The position numbers and the translations under genes were made by a program. From assembly GCF_022749195.1 (NCBI RefSeq), contig NZ_CP094226.1, forward strand, positions 274,001 to 338,000: a stretch of 64,000 nucleotides of DNA. The letters run 5' to 3'. The notes beneath the pieces were generated by a model. It did no database searches and was not told the DNA's origin. It saw only the letters and a list, made by a program, of their open reading frames with translations. Of this stretch, positions 1 through 7,930 are shown piece by piece (the stretch's first letter is position 1; every line of letters starts with the position of its first letter). Source of the stretch: Streptococcus oralis. GTDB lineage: Bacteria > Bacillota > Bacilli > Lactobacillales > Streptococcaceae.

Positions 1-3000
1 AAGCATTTCCCATACCCTCTTGGTAAGGAACTTCTTTGCCGTCGAGGAATACCTTGTAGATACCATGATTTGGATCAACATAGCCCTTGATATCAAGTCC
101 AGTACCGTAGAAGTAAGCTGTTACGGTTGTCTTTTTCTTTTGTTCATCAGTTAAGCGACCAAAGGAAGCCCAAGACTCCGTCTTTTGGTATTTATCTGCG
201 GAATTGGTTTCATGGTGCCAGCCAGGACTGTAATCCAACTGACTAGCTTGGTCATCATAACTTGTTTGATCCTTGATCAGCAATTCAGCTTTCATCACTT
301 GGATGGTTGCATCGGTAGCAAAACCGAGCAAGGCACCATCAGAAACAGAAGTAAGCTTGGCTTTGAAGTCAAAGACAGAGTCGGCCTGTTCTGTAAAGTC
401 AATCGTTGGGATGGTAACAGTCTTTTCTGTTTCTCCATCTTTAAAGGTCACATCTTGAGTTGTATCTTGGTAAACTTTACCGTGAACCCCAGTTCCAGGT
501 TCTGTGATGAAGCGAACAGTAGCAGCCCCCTTGCTTCCACCAACACGTTTAATCTTAACAGTGACGGGTTTTCCTTTTTCGACTTCGTAGTTAGTAGACT
601 CGAGTTCAAACATTCCCTTGCTATCATTGTTTAGGGTGTAGATCCCTTCTGTAGCAATTGGTTCGCCTGTTTTGTTCACGAGGGTAATAGTGTGTTGGCC
701 TGGTGCTAAATCGCCTGTCTCAAAGACTTTTTGGCTACGTTTACGGCTAGCATTCTTAGTTTGCACATCTGCAACCTTTTGACCATCAACGTAGACGGAC
801 ATTTCTCCGTGACCTGGATCGACTGTAGAGACAACATAGGCCTTGGTTCCTGTGAAGGTATAGCTTACTTTGGCATCTTTTTGATTGGTCCACATAGAAG
901 TGCCACGAACACCTTCAGATTCATTGTACCAAGTTGTTCCAGCTGTATCTGCCGTTGTGTTTGAGTGGTATTCAAGTCCAAGAGGGTAGCCATCTGTCTT
1001 TTCAATGCTACTTGGTGTCTTGTAGACTGAGAAGTTGGTCAAGATTGGAGTTGCTTGAGCACCGGTGATGGTTACACGGATTTTTTGTGCTTCTACAGGC
1101 TTGCCTTGAACCAAGCGACGGTAACCAACGGTCGAACCTTCGCCGTATGTCACCCAACGTCCATTGATTTCGACTTCAATCTTGAAACCAGAGATACGTT
1201 GACCTTTGGCGATGTCTTCCTTGAGTTCAACGACGTCAAAGCGTCTCTTTTGCCCCAAATCGACTGTAAAGCTACCGGTTGTGGCATCATTTGAGAGCGC
1301 CCAGCTGGTGTCATCTTTACCGTCTGTGAGGTGGCTTTCCTTGTAAAGGTGGTTTTGACGAGTAGAACTTGCTGTTACAGTGGCACCTTTGGCAAAGTCA
1401 GTTGCATACATTTGGTCTAGGGTTGCCTTGAATTCCTTCAAGCGAGCCACATCTGCATCTGCAAATTTTCCTTCTTTATTTGGTGGAATATTGAGAAGGA
1501 GTGGGGTTCCACGACCAACAGACTTGAAGTAGATGTCCATCAATTCTTTGAGTGATTTCGGCTGTTGATTGTCATGATAGAACCAGCCAGAACGAATCGA
1601 AACATCAGCTTCCCCTACAGAGTACATATCACCATCAGGGTCACCATGGTTGAGGTATTCGTTTTTCACATCGTCTGTGATGTTGGCCCTTTTGACTTTA
1701 TGCCATACAGGGTCGCCTGCTATCCCCCGTTCATTTCCAATCCAGCGAACGCTTGTCGGTTGAGCAGAGAAGATAGCAATATCTCCTTCAGCTTCTTTGA
1801 TGTATTTGAACCATTCATCAAAGGTATAGGTTACTTTTTGGGCACCGCTACCACGCGCACCGTCCATCCAAACCTCGATAAATTTCCCTTTATTACCGTA
1901 TTTCGGATTACCAAGGATTTCTTTCAGCTGGTTGAGATAGTATTGGTTGTATTCTTTTTCGGTTGCGACATGGTATTTTGGATGGTTGGCATCCCATGGT
2001 GATAGGTAAACCCCCATGTTCATGTCGTACTTGCTAGCAGACTTGGAAACTTCTTCGAGAAGGTCACCTTTTCCATCTTTCCATGGGCTAGCAGCTACGG
2101 TATGGTTGGTGTACTTAGATGGGTAAGCAACGAATCCGTCGTGGTGTTTAACAACCATAATGGTTCGTTTGAAGCCCGTTTCCTTCAGAGTGCGAATCCA
2201 CTGGTCAGTATCCAAGTTGGTTGGATTGAAGTATCGAGGGTCTTCTTTCCCATTACCCCATTCAGAATTGGTATAGGTGTTCATTCCGTAGTGGATGAAA
2301 GCTGCCAATTCTTCCTTGTGGTAATCGAGTTGAGCCTTGCTTGGAAGAGGTCCATGATTGCCAATCTCAGTTTCTTTATCTTCTGGATGAGCGACTGGTG
2401 GAGTCGGAGTCGTTGGATTAGCCGTATCAGCGACTGGCTCGTATTCAAAGACGACCTCATTCACACCTTTTTGCTGGATCCTTGCTTCCAAGCTAGCTTT
2501 TACTGGACGGTAGCCAGCAATGTCTTTTGCATGGAAGGTGTTGACAAAGGAAACGTCATACTCTTGACCGTCATTGTTATCAACTGTCGCTTCCGCTAGT
2601 TCAGTAGTGCTTCCTTTTTGACGGTAGTAAACTTTGAAGGTGCCTTTGTTGACTTTATAGACTACCTTGATGATACGTGTACCGGCAGGCGCTTTGCTGA
2701 CAACATTGTGATCTTCAGTCCAAGTATCTTTTAGCTGTTTATTGACTGCTACGCCATCAATGGATACAATTTCGTATTTGTCTTTATTCTTCTGGTAGAA
2801 GTCCGTTTTCTCGATTTCTTTTTTGAAATTATAGTCAAATGGCGAATCAACAGCTGTCTGTTCGATAAAGGTGTCATTATCTTTGACAGGATTTCCTTCT
2901 TCGTCTTCGTGTTGGATAACCACACGACCGTACTCAACTCCCTTGGTCAAGGTAGCAATACCATCTTGGTTAAAGGAATATTCGTTGCCTCCGATCACAG

Positions 3001-4297
3001 CTTTCTCATTCCGAAGCATACGTCCTTCATCAGTAAAGTAGTAACGATTTCCGTTATCACCTTGGTACCAGCCTTTCACACCATACTTGGCAATCATGTC
3101 CTTAACCCATTTCAGTTGTTCAGGTGAAAGGACGAGTCCGCCACCAAAGCGATCCTTTTCAGCGACACCATTGTCAACGGTTCCGTGTTGGTGAACACCC
3201 AGAACTTTTCCTTGGCTATCGACAATCCCTCCACCAGACAAACCAGATACAGAAGTGGTTTTGTAGGTGATACCAGTCGTTCCCTTATCATCATAGGACT
3301 CAACAGATCGGATGGTCCCATCTGCCTTGTAAAGCTGACCAGCTAGGATAGGTTGTTTCAGTTCTTTTGAGCTCGAGTCAGTTGGGTAGCCAATCGTACT
3401 GATGGCTTCTCCCGGCTGATGCGTCTTGTGCTCCGCTAAAGGCGCAAAGGTTGCTGCTTTGTTTGGACTAGCAATCGGAAGAGGAATAGGAGCTTCTACA
3501 AGAGCAAGGTCATTCTTATAGCCTTTTCCAAACTCTTTCTTGTTCCAGAAATGGATGTCTTTTTCTCTGAATAAAACCGTAGTTCCAGAAGATGGCAGTG
3601 AGTTTTTCTTTTCGCTGTTTGAACCAACGTTATAGTAGAACTGGGCAGATTTTCCACCACGAATGTGACCCTCGCCAGTTTCTTTATTGGCCTCTAAGAA
3701 GTTATGAGCAACGGTAAGGATCAGGTTAGGTGCTACGAAGATACCTGAGCCTGAAACGAGGTAGCGTTGCTCCCCTGCATTGTAAGTGCTGTAAACCATA
3801 GTAGCAGCAGTAGCAGGTTGTCCCTCGTAGTTGATGTGTTTGAGGTCTTGTCCACCGTTAATGATGGCACGGTTTCCGTTCTCAGATTCTTTTGGAGCTT
3901 CTTCCTTGTCCTTTAGAATGCTCTTAGTTTCTACTGTTGGACTAGCTTTTTGGTCAACGATAGTAGTCGTATCGAGTTCTTTGACAGGTGTGTCTGGATA
4001 GGCACGGTCCTGAATGTCTTCAGGGAGCAAGTCAGCACTGTTAGTATCTGCAACAGGTGTTTCTTGTTTTTCAGCTTCTACACGGTCTTCTTCTTTGACT
4101 GGTTCAGCCTTGGTCTCTTCTATATCTGCGACTTGTTTCATTTGCTGATCTAAATTGGATGTCGTGGCAGGAGACGTTTCGTCTGCACGCACGATTCCAG
4201 AAGCAAAAAATGCCAGTCCCACGATAACAGATGCCACACCTACAGTCAACTTCCGAATGCTAAATGTTTGCCCTTTTTCAAAAAGGTATCGATTCAT
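1..4297 (-). CDS. Surface trypsin-like protease / GH29 alpha-L-fucosidase fusion, 3' end outside window
   Basis: Reading from the ATG at 4297 gives 1432 open codons that run off the window edge, so the C-terminus and any LPXTG anchor are not seen. AGGAG lies just before the start. Residues 1-38 form a YSIRK-type signal (FSIRKLTVGVASV) ending near VRA-DE. Residues 140-400 are a trypsin/V8-like serine protease with His198 (LTVAHNF), Asp263 (NDLALVE) and Ser354 (SGLSGGG). Residues 408-450 resemble a choline-binding-type repeat, and 455-625 resemble MucBP-like sandwiches. Residues 645-960 are GH29, with KHHDGF (717-722) and the nucleophile Asp812 in EVWMDG. An F5/8C/CBM32-like domain follows (970-1095), then a carbohydrate-binding-like module (about 1105-1210), a Calx-beta-like segment (1215-1310) and a second such module (1345 onward). 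The fucosidase should release fucose from host glycans at the cell surface; the protease substrate is unknown. Confidence 0.9.
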   Translation of the reverse strand, partial: MNRYLFEKGQTFSIRKLTVGVASVIVGLAFFASGIVRADETSPATTSNLDQQMKQVADIEETKAEPVKEEDRVEAEKQETPVADTNSADLLPEDIQDRAYPDTPVKELDTTTIVDQKASPTVETKSILKDKEEAPKESENGNRAIINGGQDLKHINYEGQPATAATMVYSTYNAGEQRYLVSGSGIFVAPNLILTVAHNFLEANKETGEGHIRGGKSAQFYYNVGSNSEKKNSLPSSGTTVLFREKDIHFWNKKEFGKGYKNDLALVEAPIPLPIASPNKAATFAPLAEHKTHQPGEAISTIGYPTDSSSKELKQPILAGQLYKADGTIRSVESYDDKGTTGITYKTTSVSGLSGGGIVDSQGKVLGVHQHGTVDNGVAEKDRFGGGLVLSPEQLKWVKDMIAKYGVKGWYQGDNGNRYYFTDEGRMLRNEKAVIGGNEYSFNQDGIATLTKGVEYGRVVIQHEDEEGNPVKDNDTFIEQTAVDSPFDYNFKKEIEKTDFYQKNKDKYEIVSIDGVAVNKQLKDTWTEDHNVVSKAPAGTRIIKVVYKVNKGTFKVYYRQKGSTTELAEATVDNNDGQEYDVSFVNTFHAKDIAGYRPVKASLEARIQQKGVNEVVFEYEPVADTANPTTPTPPVAHPEDKETEIGNHGPLPSKAQLDYHKEELAAFIHYGMNTYTNSEWGNGKEDPRYFNPTNLDTDQWIRTLKETGFKRTIMVVKHHDGFVAYPSKYTNHTVAASPWKDGKGDLLEEVSKSASKYDMNMGVYLSPWDANHPKYHVATEKEYNQYYLNQLKEILGNPKYGNKGKFIEVWMDGARGSGAQKVTYTFDEWFKYIKEAEGDIAIFSAQPTSVRWIGNERGIAGDPVWHKVKRANITDDVKNEYLNHGDPDGDMYSVGEADVSIRSGWFYHDNQQPKSLKELMDIYFKSVGRGTPLLLNIPPNKEGKFADADVARLKEFKATLDQMYATDFAKGATVTASSTRQNHLYKESHLTDGKDDTSWALSNDATTGSFTVDLGQKRRFDVVELKEDIAKGQRISGFKIEVEINGRWVTYGEGSTVGYRRLVQGKPVEAQKIRVTITGAQATPILTNFSVYKTPSSIEKTDGYPLGLEYHSNTTADTAGTTWYNESEGVRGTSMWTNQKDAKVSYTFTGTKAYVVSTVDPGHGEMSVYVDGQKVADVQTKNASRKRSQKVFETGDLAPGQHTITLVNKTGEPIATEGIYTLNNDSKGMFELESTNYEVEKGKPVTVKIKRVGGSKGAATVRFITEPGTGVHGKVYQDTTQDVTFKDGETEKTVTIPTIDFTEQADSVFDFKAKLTSVSDGALLGFATDATIQVMKAELLIKDQTSYDDQASQLDYSPGWHHETNSADKYQKTESWASFGRLTDEQKKKTTVTAYFYGTGLDIKGYVDPNHGIYKVFLDGKEVPYQEGMGNA

Positions 4298-4320
4298 AAT
4301 ATACTCCTAGTTTTTAGAAA

Positions 4321-4337
4321 GGCAGTCAGCTACTGCC
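4321..4337 (-). promoter_or_regulatory. Leader hairpin with U-rich tail, possible attenuator
   Basis: On the minus strand GGCAGT-AGCTG-ACTGCC forms a 6-bp stem followed by TTTCTAAAAA. It overlaps the stop codon of the candidate leader ORF. The stem is short, so this would be a weak terminator or pause site. Confidence 0.35.
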
Positions 4338-4403
4338 CGAGCCCAAGTCTGACTTGGTTACAACTTGATTTAATGAAAAACTCTCTGATAATTTGTAAGC
4401 CAC
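4326..4403 (-). CDS. Candidate 25-codon leader ORF before the GH29 gene
   Basis: A strong Shine-Dalgarno sequence, AAAGGAGG (4408-4415), lies 4 bases before a GTG at 4403. A 25-codon ORF follows, beginning V-A-Y-K-L-S-E-S-F-S. Its TGA at 4326-4328 falls inside a hairpin (4321-4337), 28 bases before the fucosidase ATG. I know of no homologue. It could be a leader peptide controlling the downstream gene, or a chance ORF after a fortuitous SD. The strong SD and the position of the stop are the only support. Confidence 0.35.
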   Translation of the reverse strand: MAYKLSESFSLNQVVTKSDLGSGSS

Positions 4404-4417
4404 CTTACCTCCTTTGT

Positions 4418-4431
4418 ATAAAGCGCTTTCA
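4418..4431 (-). promoter_or_regulatory. cre-like CcpA site upstream of the GH29 gene
   Basis: The minus strand reads TGAAAGCGCTTTAT, close to the streptococcal cre consensus TGNAANCGNWNNCW and palindromic at its core. It lies directly upstream of the leader SD. No clear sigma-70 promoter was found around it; TATACA at the end of the cre is a weak -10 candidate. Confidence 0.55.
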
Positions 4432-4581
4432 TTTTAAGATAAAAAAATTTAAAAGGTCATTTCTCCCTTAAAATGACTGAAAACTTTTAATATAACAAAT
4501 ATACTAAATTAATAAAAGAATTGCAATGGCAAAAAGCAAAAAAATAAATATAAATTAAAGAAAATCAGTTACTTTTTAAAG

Positions 4582-4628
4582 AAAAAACGCATCCTTTCAA
4601 GGCTCAAACTAAATGAAAGGATACGTTA
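4582..4628 (-). terminator. Terminator of the glutathione peroxidase operon
   Basis: The minus strand downstream of the peroxidase stop contains ACGTATCCTTTCA, a loop, TGAAAGGATGCGT and then TTTTTTC. This is a 13-bp stem with one wobble pair followed by a T run. The rest of 4440-4638 is AT-rich with no gene seen. Confidence 0.75.
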
Positions 4629-4638
4629 TAAAAAGAAA

Positions 4639-5115
4639 TTAGGGTATTTTTTGAAGAGACTCTTGGATGGTTTGGGGGTCTGTTTTGGAAGAGAAGCGCT
4701 CAAGGACTTGCCCATCTCGGTCAATGAGAAACTTAGCAAAATTCCATTCGATTCGTTTTCCTAGCGGGCCAGATTTCTGGTCTTTTAGCCAAACATAAAG
4801 AGGATCAGCCTCCTTGCCGTTGACCTTGATCTTGGCAAAGCGAGGGAAAGTGGTCTGATAGTATAGGCTACAGAAACTATTGATTTCCTCTGCGCTACCG
4901 GGTGCTTGTCCCATAAACTGATTGCAAGGGAAATCTAGGATTTCAAAGCCCTTATCTTGATAGCGTTCATAGAGTTCTTGAAGTCCCTGGTACTGGGGCG
5001 TTAAACCACATCCGGTAGCAGTGTTGACAATCAAGAGAACCTTGCCACGATAGCTCTCCAGGGGAGTTGCTTGGTTGTTTTGGTTCAAAACGGAAAAATC
5101 ATATATACTAGTCAT
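4639..5115 (-). CDS. Glutathione peroxidase (Cys type)
   Basis: The 158-residue length is normal for bacterial GPx/BsaA proteins, which reduce peroxides in the cytoplasm. The peroxidatic Cys36 is in NTATGCGLTPQY, where animal enzymes have selenocysteine. The partner Gln is in FPCNQF and the Trp-Asn pair in EWNFAKFLID. There is no signal peptide. The start overlaps the stop of the upstream membrane-protein gene as ATGA, with AAGGAG before it, so the gene is last in the XRE/DUF3278 operon and probably translationally coupled. In streptococci such enzymes may use thioredoxin rather than glutathione. The family is certain; the reductant is not. Confidence 0.93.
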   Translation of the reverse strand: MTSIYDFSVLNQNNQATPLESYRGKVLLIVNTATGCGLTPQYQGLQELYERYQDKGFEILDFPCNQFMGQAPGSAEEINSFCSLYYQTTFPRFAKIKVNGKEADPLYVWLKDQKSGPLGKRIEWNFAKFLIDRDGQVLERFSSKTDPQTIQESLQKIP

Positions 5116-5690
5116 TTTTCTATATTCTCCTTATGCATTCCTGATTCAGAGTGTTTCACCTCGTGTTCCGATAAAAAGGCATAGGTCATGGTTCCAAAGA
5201 TGGCTCCAATTCCTAAACCCAAGACTAGTAAAGGGAGCATTTTATCGAACTGGGAGAGATTGTCCCAAAAGGTGTCGAGAGGAAGATGCTGAACAAAGAG
5301 TTTATGAAAGATTAGTAAGAGGAAGAGACCAAGCTGAATACTGATGAATACACCCCAACTACGAACTTTGATTTGGCTTTTGCTGTAGCTTTTGTGATGG
5401 ATTTCGGACGGGTCATCCTTGTCTAAATGTAAGTTGCGAACTGCTAGTCTCGCCCTAGATGCGAGGACGAAGATAAGTCCAAAATAGAGGTAGGGCATGG
5501 CATCTCGAACCAACTCTATGAAGCGTCCAAATAGGAGATAGAACAAGAAGAGTAGGAGGGAGGAGTAAACGATTTGGATCAAGGCACGGGCACAAGCCTT
5601 GTAAATCATCTCTTGACGGCATTCATCAAAAGGCCCTTGTATGTGAAAGAATAGTTTGAGTAAGCGAGTGGTGAGATCTTCTTTTTTCAT
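5112..5690 (-). CDS. DUF3278-like membrane protein, second copy
   Basis: This 192-residue protein opens with MKKEDLTTRLLKLFFHIQGPFDEC. That resembles the start of the other DUF3278-like protein in this operon (6055-6597), so the two are probably paralogues. It has four likely membrane segments as two hairpins (around 38-60, 64-82, 110-130 and 150-170) and a charged tail (EHEVKHSESG). The function of DUF3278 is unknown; these proteins usually sit beside small XRE regulators. It lies 12 bp after the small membrane protein and overlaps the glutathione peroxidase gene by 4 bp, which suggests co-translation with it. Confidence 0.8.
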   Translation of the reverse strand: MKKEDLTTRLLKLFFHIQGPFDECRQEMIYKACARALIQIVYSSLLLFLFYLLFGRFIELVRDAMPYLYFGLIFVLASRARLAVRNLHLDKDDPSEIHHKSYSKSQIKVRSWGVFISIQLGLFLLLIFHKLFVQHLPLDTFWDNLSQFDKMLPLLVLGLGIGAIFGTMTYAFLSEHEVKHSESGMHKENIEK

Positions 5691-5702
5691 GGGAGTAATC
5701 TC

Positions 5703-6044
5703 CTAAATGAGCGATTTTTGATTGACTTCTTTAAAGAGTTGATAGAGAGTATAGAAGTAAACCAAACTAAAAATGATACAGATTATTAGAAATACCAGGT
5801 ATCTCCAATCCCTAGGATTTGTTAAAAGTTGTGGAAAGGATACGAGGATAAAACAGAGAGATGCGTTTAGAAGACGTATTTTTTTTGATTGGATTTTCTG
5901 GAATCTCTGTCCCTTGTTCAATACAGGAAGGAATAAAAGAAAGATAATCAAGAAAGGATGCTCAATATGTCCAGAAAGTAGGAAAAAGGTAACAAAGATA
6001 CTGATAAAAACATGACTGATCAGTAGTCTAGCTAGTGATTTCAT
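5703..6044 (-). CDS. Small hydrophobic membrane protein, unknown function
   Basis: This 113-residue protein has about four predicted membrane segments (around 8-24, 28-43, 60-75 and 82-103) separated by short basic loops such as KGQRFQKIQSKKIR. AGGAGGTGCCTT before the ATG is an excellent ribosome site, which supports expression. I do not recognise a family. It sits between the two DUF3278-like genes with gaps of only 10-12 bp and must be transcribed with them. It may be a subunit of the same membrane assembly, but that rests on position alone. Confidence 0.75.
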   Translation of the reverse strand: MKSLARLLISHVFISIFVTFFLLSGHIEHPFLIIFLLFLPVLNKGQRFQKIQSKKIRLLNASLCFILVSFPQLLTNPRDWRYLVFLIICIIFSLVYFYTLYQLFKEVNQKSLI

Positions 6045-6054
6045 AAGGCACCTC

Positions 6055-6597
6055 CTAGTCGTCTTCTTGGTCTTTCTTTGCTTTTTGAATGCGAAGAGAG
6101 ACGATAATTTGCATCATCAGTCCAAAAAAGAACGCTCCCAGTATCGTTTTTAAAATATGTTTTGAATTCAGAAGAGAACTGATGAAATTTGGATTTTCAC
6201 TGGTTAGGGTATCGATGAGTGGCATTATAAAAAATATCGCTATTCCATAGATTAGGCCCGCTTTTAGACCAGGAAAATGCAGTTGTTTACTTTCTTTCTT
6301 ACTTAACATTTCGGGATCAATAGCTGTGATGCCCGTTTTCTTGGTTTGAGAGACCACATAGAGGGCAGCCATCATCGAAATGCCAAACACCACGAGAGGA
6401 TAGCCGATAGCGACAATTTGTGGGTATTTATAAGCAAGGACAAAGGGAATGAGGTTGCCAAATATCATGAGATAAAAGAGAACGATAAAGACCTGATTCC
6501 CGATACGATCGGCCTCGCGCCGTTTGTGTTCGTCAAGGGGGCCAGAAATGCCATATGTGCGTTTGATGAGTTTGTCAGTGAGAGTTTCTTTTTTCAT
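6055..6597 (-). CDS. DUF3278-like membrane protein, first copy
   Basis: This 180-residue protein starts MKKETLTDKLIKRTYGISGPLDEH, the motif shared with its paralogue two genes downstream. Four membrane segments are likely (around 32-55, 60-82, 112-130 and 148-168), and the C-terminus is charged (QKAKKDQEDD). AAAAGGAG precedes the start. It follows the XRE regulator by 15 bp. Small HTH genes paired with DUF3278 proteins recur in streptococci, but no activity is established, so I call the family only. Confidence 0.82.
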   Translation of the reverse strand: MKKETLTDKLIKRTYGISGPLDEHKRREADRIGNQVFIVLFYLMIFGNLIPFVLAYKYPQIVAIGYPLVVFGISMMAALYVVSQTKKTGITAIDPEMLSKKESKQLHFPGLKAGLIYGIAIFFIMPLIDTLTSENPNFISSLLNSKHILKTILGAFFFGLMMQIIVSLRIQKAKKDQEDD

Positions 6598-6612
6598 TTG
6601 TTTGCTCCTTTT

Positions 6613-6807
6613 TTAAAAATCGTCTTCCCAAAAGAGGCTATTGAGGTCAGTTTGGAGGCTGCGGGCGAGGTTGAGACAGAGTTCTAGGGTTGGATTGTAC
6701 TTGTCATTTTCAATCATGTTGATGGTCTGTCTCGAGACACCGATATCTTTGGCGAGCTCGAGCTGGGAAATGCCCAGTTCCTTGCGGAATTCTTTCACAC
6801 GATTCAT
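6613..6807 (-). CDS. Small XRE-family transcriptional regulator
   Basis: This 64-residue protein is almost entirely a helix-turn-helix domain (SQLELAKDIGVSRQTINMIEND, residues 14-36). It has the size and C-terminal pattern (LNSLFWEDDF) of YozG-type DNA-binding proteins. AAAGGAG precedes the ATG. As first gene of the operon, behind a perfect sigma-70 promoter flanked by two inverted copies of a dyad, it is very likely an autorepressor controlling the two DUF3278-like proteins, the small membrane protein and the glutathione peroxidase. The inducing signal is unknown; the peroxidase suggests oxidative or membrane stress. Confidence 0.9.
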   Translation of the reverse strand: MNRVKEFRKELGISQLELAKDIGVSRQTINMIENDKYNPTLELCLNLARSLQTDLNSLFWEDDF

Positions 6808-6822
6808 AGAGTCTCCTTTCTG

Positions 6823-6842
6823 ATATGTCGTATATATTTGAC
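6823..6842. promoter_or_regulatory. Operator copy 1, near the transcription start
   Basis: ATATGTCGTATATATTTGAC is the inverted counterpart of the copy at 6870-6889, differing at two positions. It is itself an imperfect dyad (TGTC ... TTGAC). It would cover the start of transcription and is the likely binding site of the XRE protein. Confidence 0.65.
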
Positions 6843-6845
6843 TAT

Positions 6846-6874
6846 ATTATATTCTTTTGGGGATGAGATGTCAA
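6846..6874 (-). promoter_or_regulatory. Consensus promoter of the XRE/DUF3278 operon
   Basis: On the minus strand TTGACA (6869-6874) and TATAAT (6846-6851) are both perfect and 17 bp apart. Such a strong promoter makes sense if it is normally repressed by the flanking operators. Confidence 0.9.
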
Positions 6875-6889
6875 GTATATATGACATAT
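6870..6889. promoter_or_regulatory. Operator copy 2, over the -35 box
   Basis: GTCAAGTATATATGACATAT is the inverse of operator copy 1 and overlaps the -35 box. The two copies flank the promoter symmetrically with 27 bp between them, which suggests cooperative binding or looping by an XRE dimer. Confidence 0.65.
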
Positions 6890-6952
6890 TTTTGAGAATT
6901 TTTTTCGAAGAAACTTAGCCTTGTCTGACAAGTGCAAGCTGGTCAGATTTGT

Positions 6953-6960
6953 GGTAAAAT
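6953..6960 (+). promoter_or_regulatory. Extended -10 promoter immediately upstream of rsmH
   Basis: TGGTAAAAT is an extended -10 element ending 9 bp before the rsmH ATG. No good -35 is seen. Transcription would start about 3 bases before the ATG. Confidence 0.5.
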
Positions 6961-6969
6961 AGATAGGAT

Positions 6970-7920
6970 ATGACAAAAGAATTTCATCATGTAACGGTCT
7001 TGCTTCATGAAACGATTGATATGCTTGACGTAAAACCTGACGGTACCTACGTTGATGCGACCTTAGGCGGAGCAGGCCATAGCGAATATTTATTAAGTAA
7101 ATTGAGCGAAAAAGGGCATCTCTATGCCTTTGACCAGGACCAGAATGCCATTGACAATGCGCAAAAAAGGTTGGCACCCTATATCGAAAAGGGGATGGTA
7201 ACCTTTATCAAGGATAACTTCCGTCATTTGCAGGCACGTTTGCAGGAGGCTGGTGTCCAGGAAATTGATGGAATTTGTTATGACTTGGGAGTGTCCAGTC
7301 CTCAGCTGGATCAGCGTGAGCGTGGCTTTTCTTATAAAAAGGATGCGCCACTGGATATGCGGATGAATCAGGAAGCTAGTCTGACGGCCTATGAGGTGGT
7401 CAATCATTATGACTATCATGACTTGGTTCGGATCTTTTTCAAGTATGGTGAGGATAAGTTTTCTAAACAGATTGCTCGTAAGATTGAGCAAGCGCGTGAG
7501 GTGAAACCAATTGAGACGACGACGGAGTTGGCAGAGATTATCAAGTCTGCCAAGCCTGCCAAGGAACTCAAGAAAAAGGGGCACCCTGCCAAGCAGATTT
7601 TCCAGGCTATCCGAATCGAAGTCAATGATGAGCTGGGTGCAGCAGATGAATCCATCCAGCAGGCTATGGACATGCTGGCTCTGGATGGGAGAATCTCGGT
7701 CATTACCTTCCATTCGCTGGAAGACCGCTTGACCAAGCAACTATTTAAAGAAGCTTCAACAGTGGAAGTTCCCAAAGGCTTGCCCTTCATTCCAGATGAC
7801 CTTAAGCCCAAGATGGAATTGGTATCCCGCAAGCCAATCTTGCCAAGTGCTGAAGAGCTAGAAGCCAACAACCGTTCGCATTCAGCTAAGTTGCGCGTGG
7901 CTAGAAAAATTCACAAGTAA
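6970..7920 (+). CDS. rsmH: 16S rRNA (cytosine-1402-N4)-methyltransferase RsmH
   Basis: RsmH (MraW) methylates C1402 of 16S rRNA in the decoding centre, using S-adenosylmethionine. The 316-residue length is typical. The SAM-binding motif is [11 protein letters not shown] (28-38), and GVSSPQLD and the C-terminal [14 protein letters not shown] are family signatures. The ATG is the only sensible start, since conserved sequence begins at once, yet only a weak AGGA sits one base before it. It opens the classic division/cell-wall cluster rsmH-ftsL-pbpX-mraY, with gaps of 10, 3 and 1 bases, so all four genes are co-transcribed. Confidence 0.96.
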   Translation: MTKEFHHVTVLLHETIDMLDVKPDGTYVDATLGGAGHSEYLLSKLSEKGHLYAFDQDQNAIDNAQKRLAPYIEKGMVTFIKDNFRHLQARLQEAGVQEIDGICYDLGVSSPQLDQRERGFSYKKDAPLDMRMNQEASLTAYEVVNHYDYHDLVRIFFKYGEDKFSKQIARKIEQAREVKPIETTTELAEIIKSAKPAKELKKKGHPAKQIFQAIRIEVNDELGAADESIQQAMDMLALDGRISVITFHSLEDRLTKQLFKEASTVEVPKGLPFIPDDLKPKMELVSRKPILPSAEELEANNRSHSAKLRVARKIHK

Positions 7921-7930
7921 GAGGAAAAAC

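Noticed and set aside
7093-7871. Antisense ORFs of 150-215 codons over rsmH
   Set aside because: They are shadows of a well-conserved gene with no ribosome site or recognisable protein.
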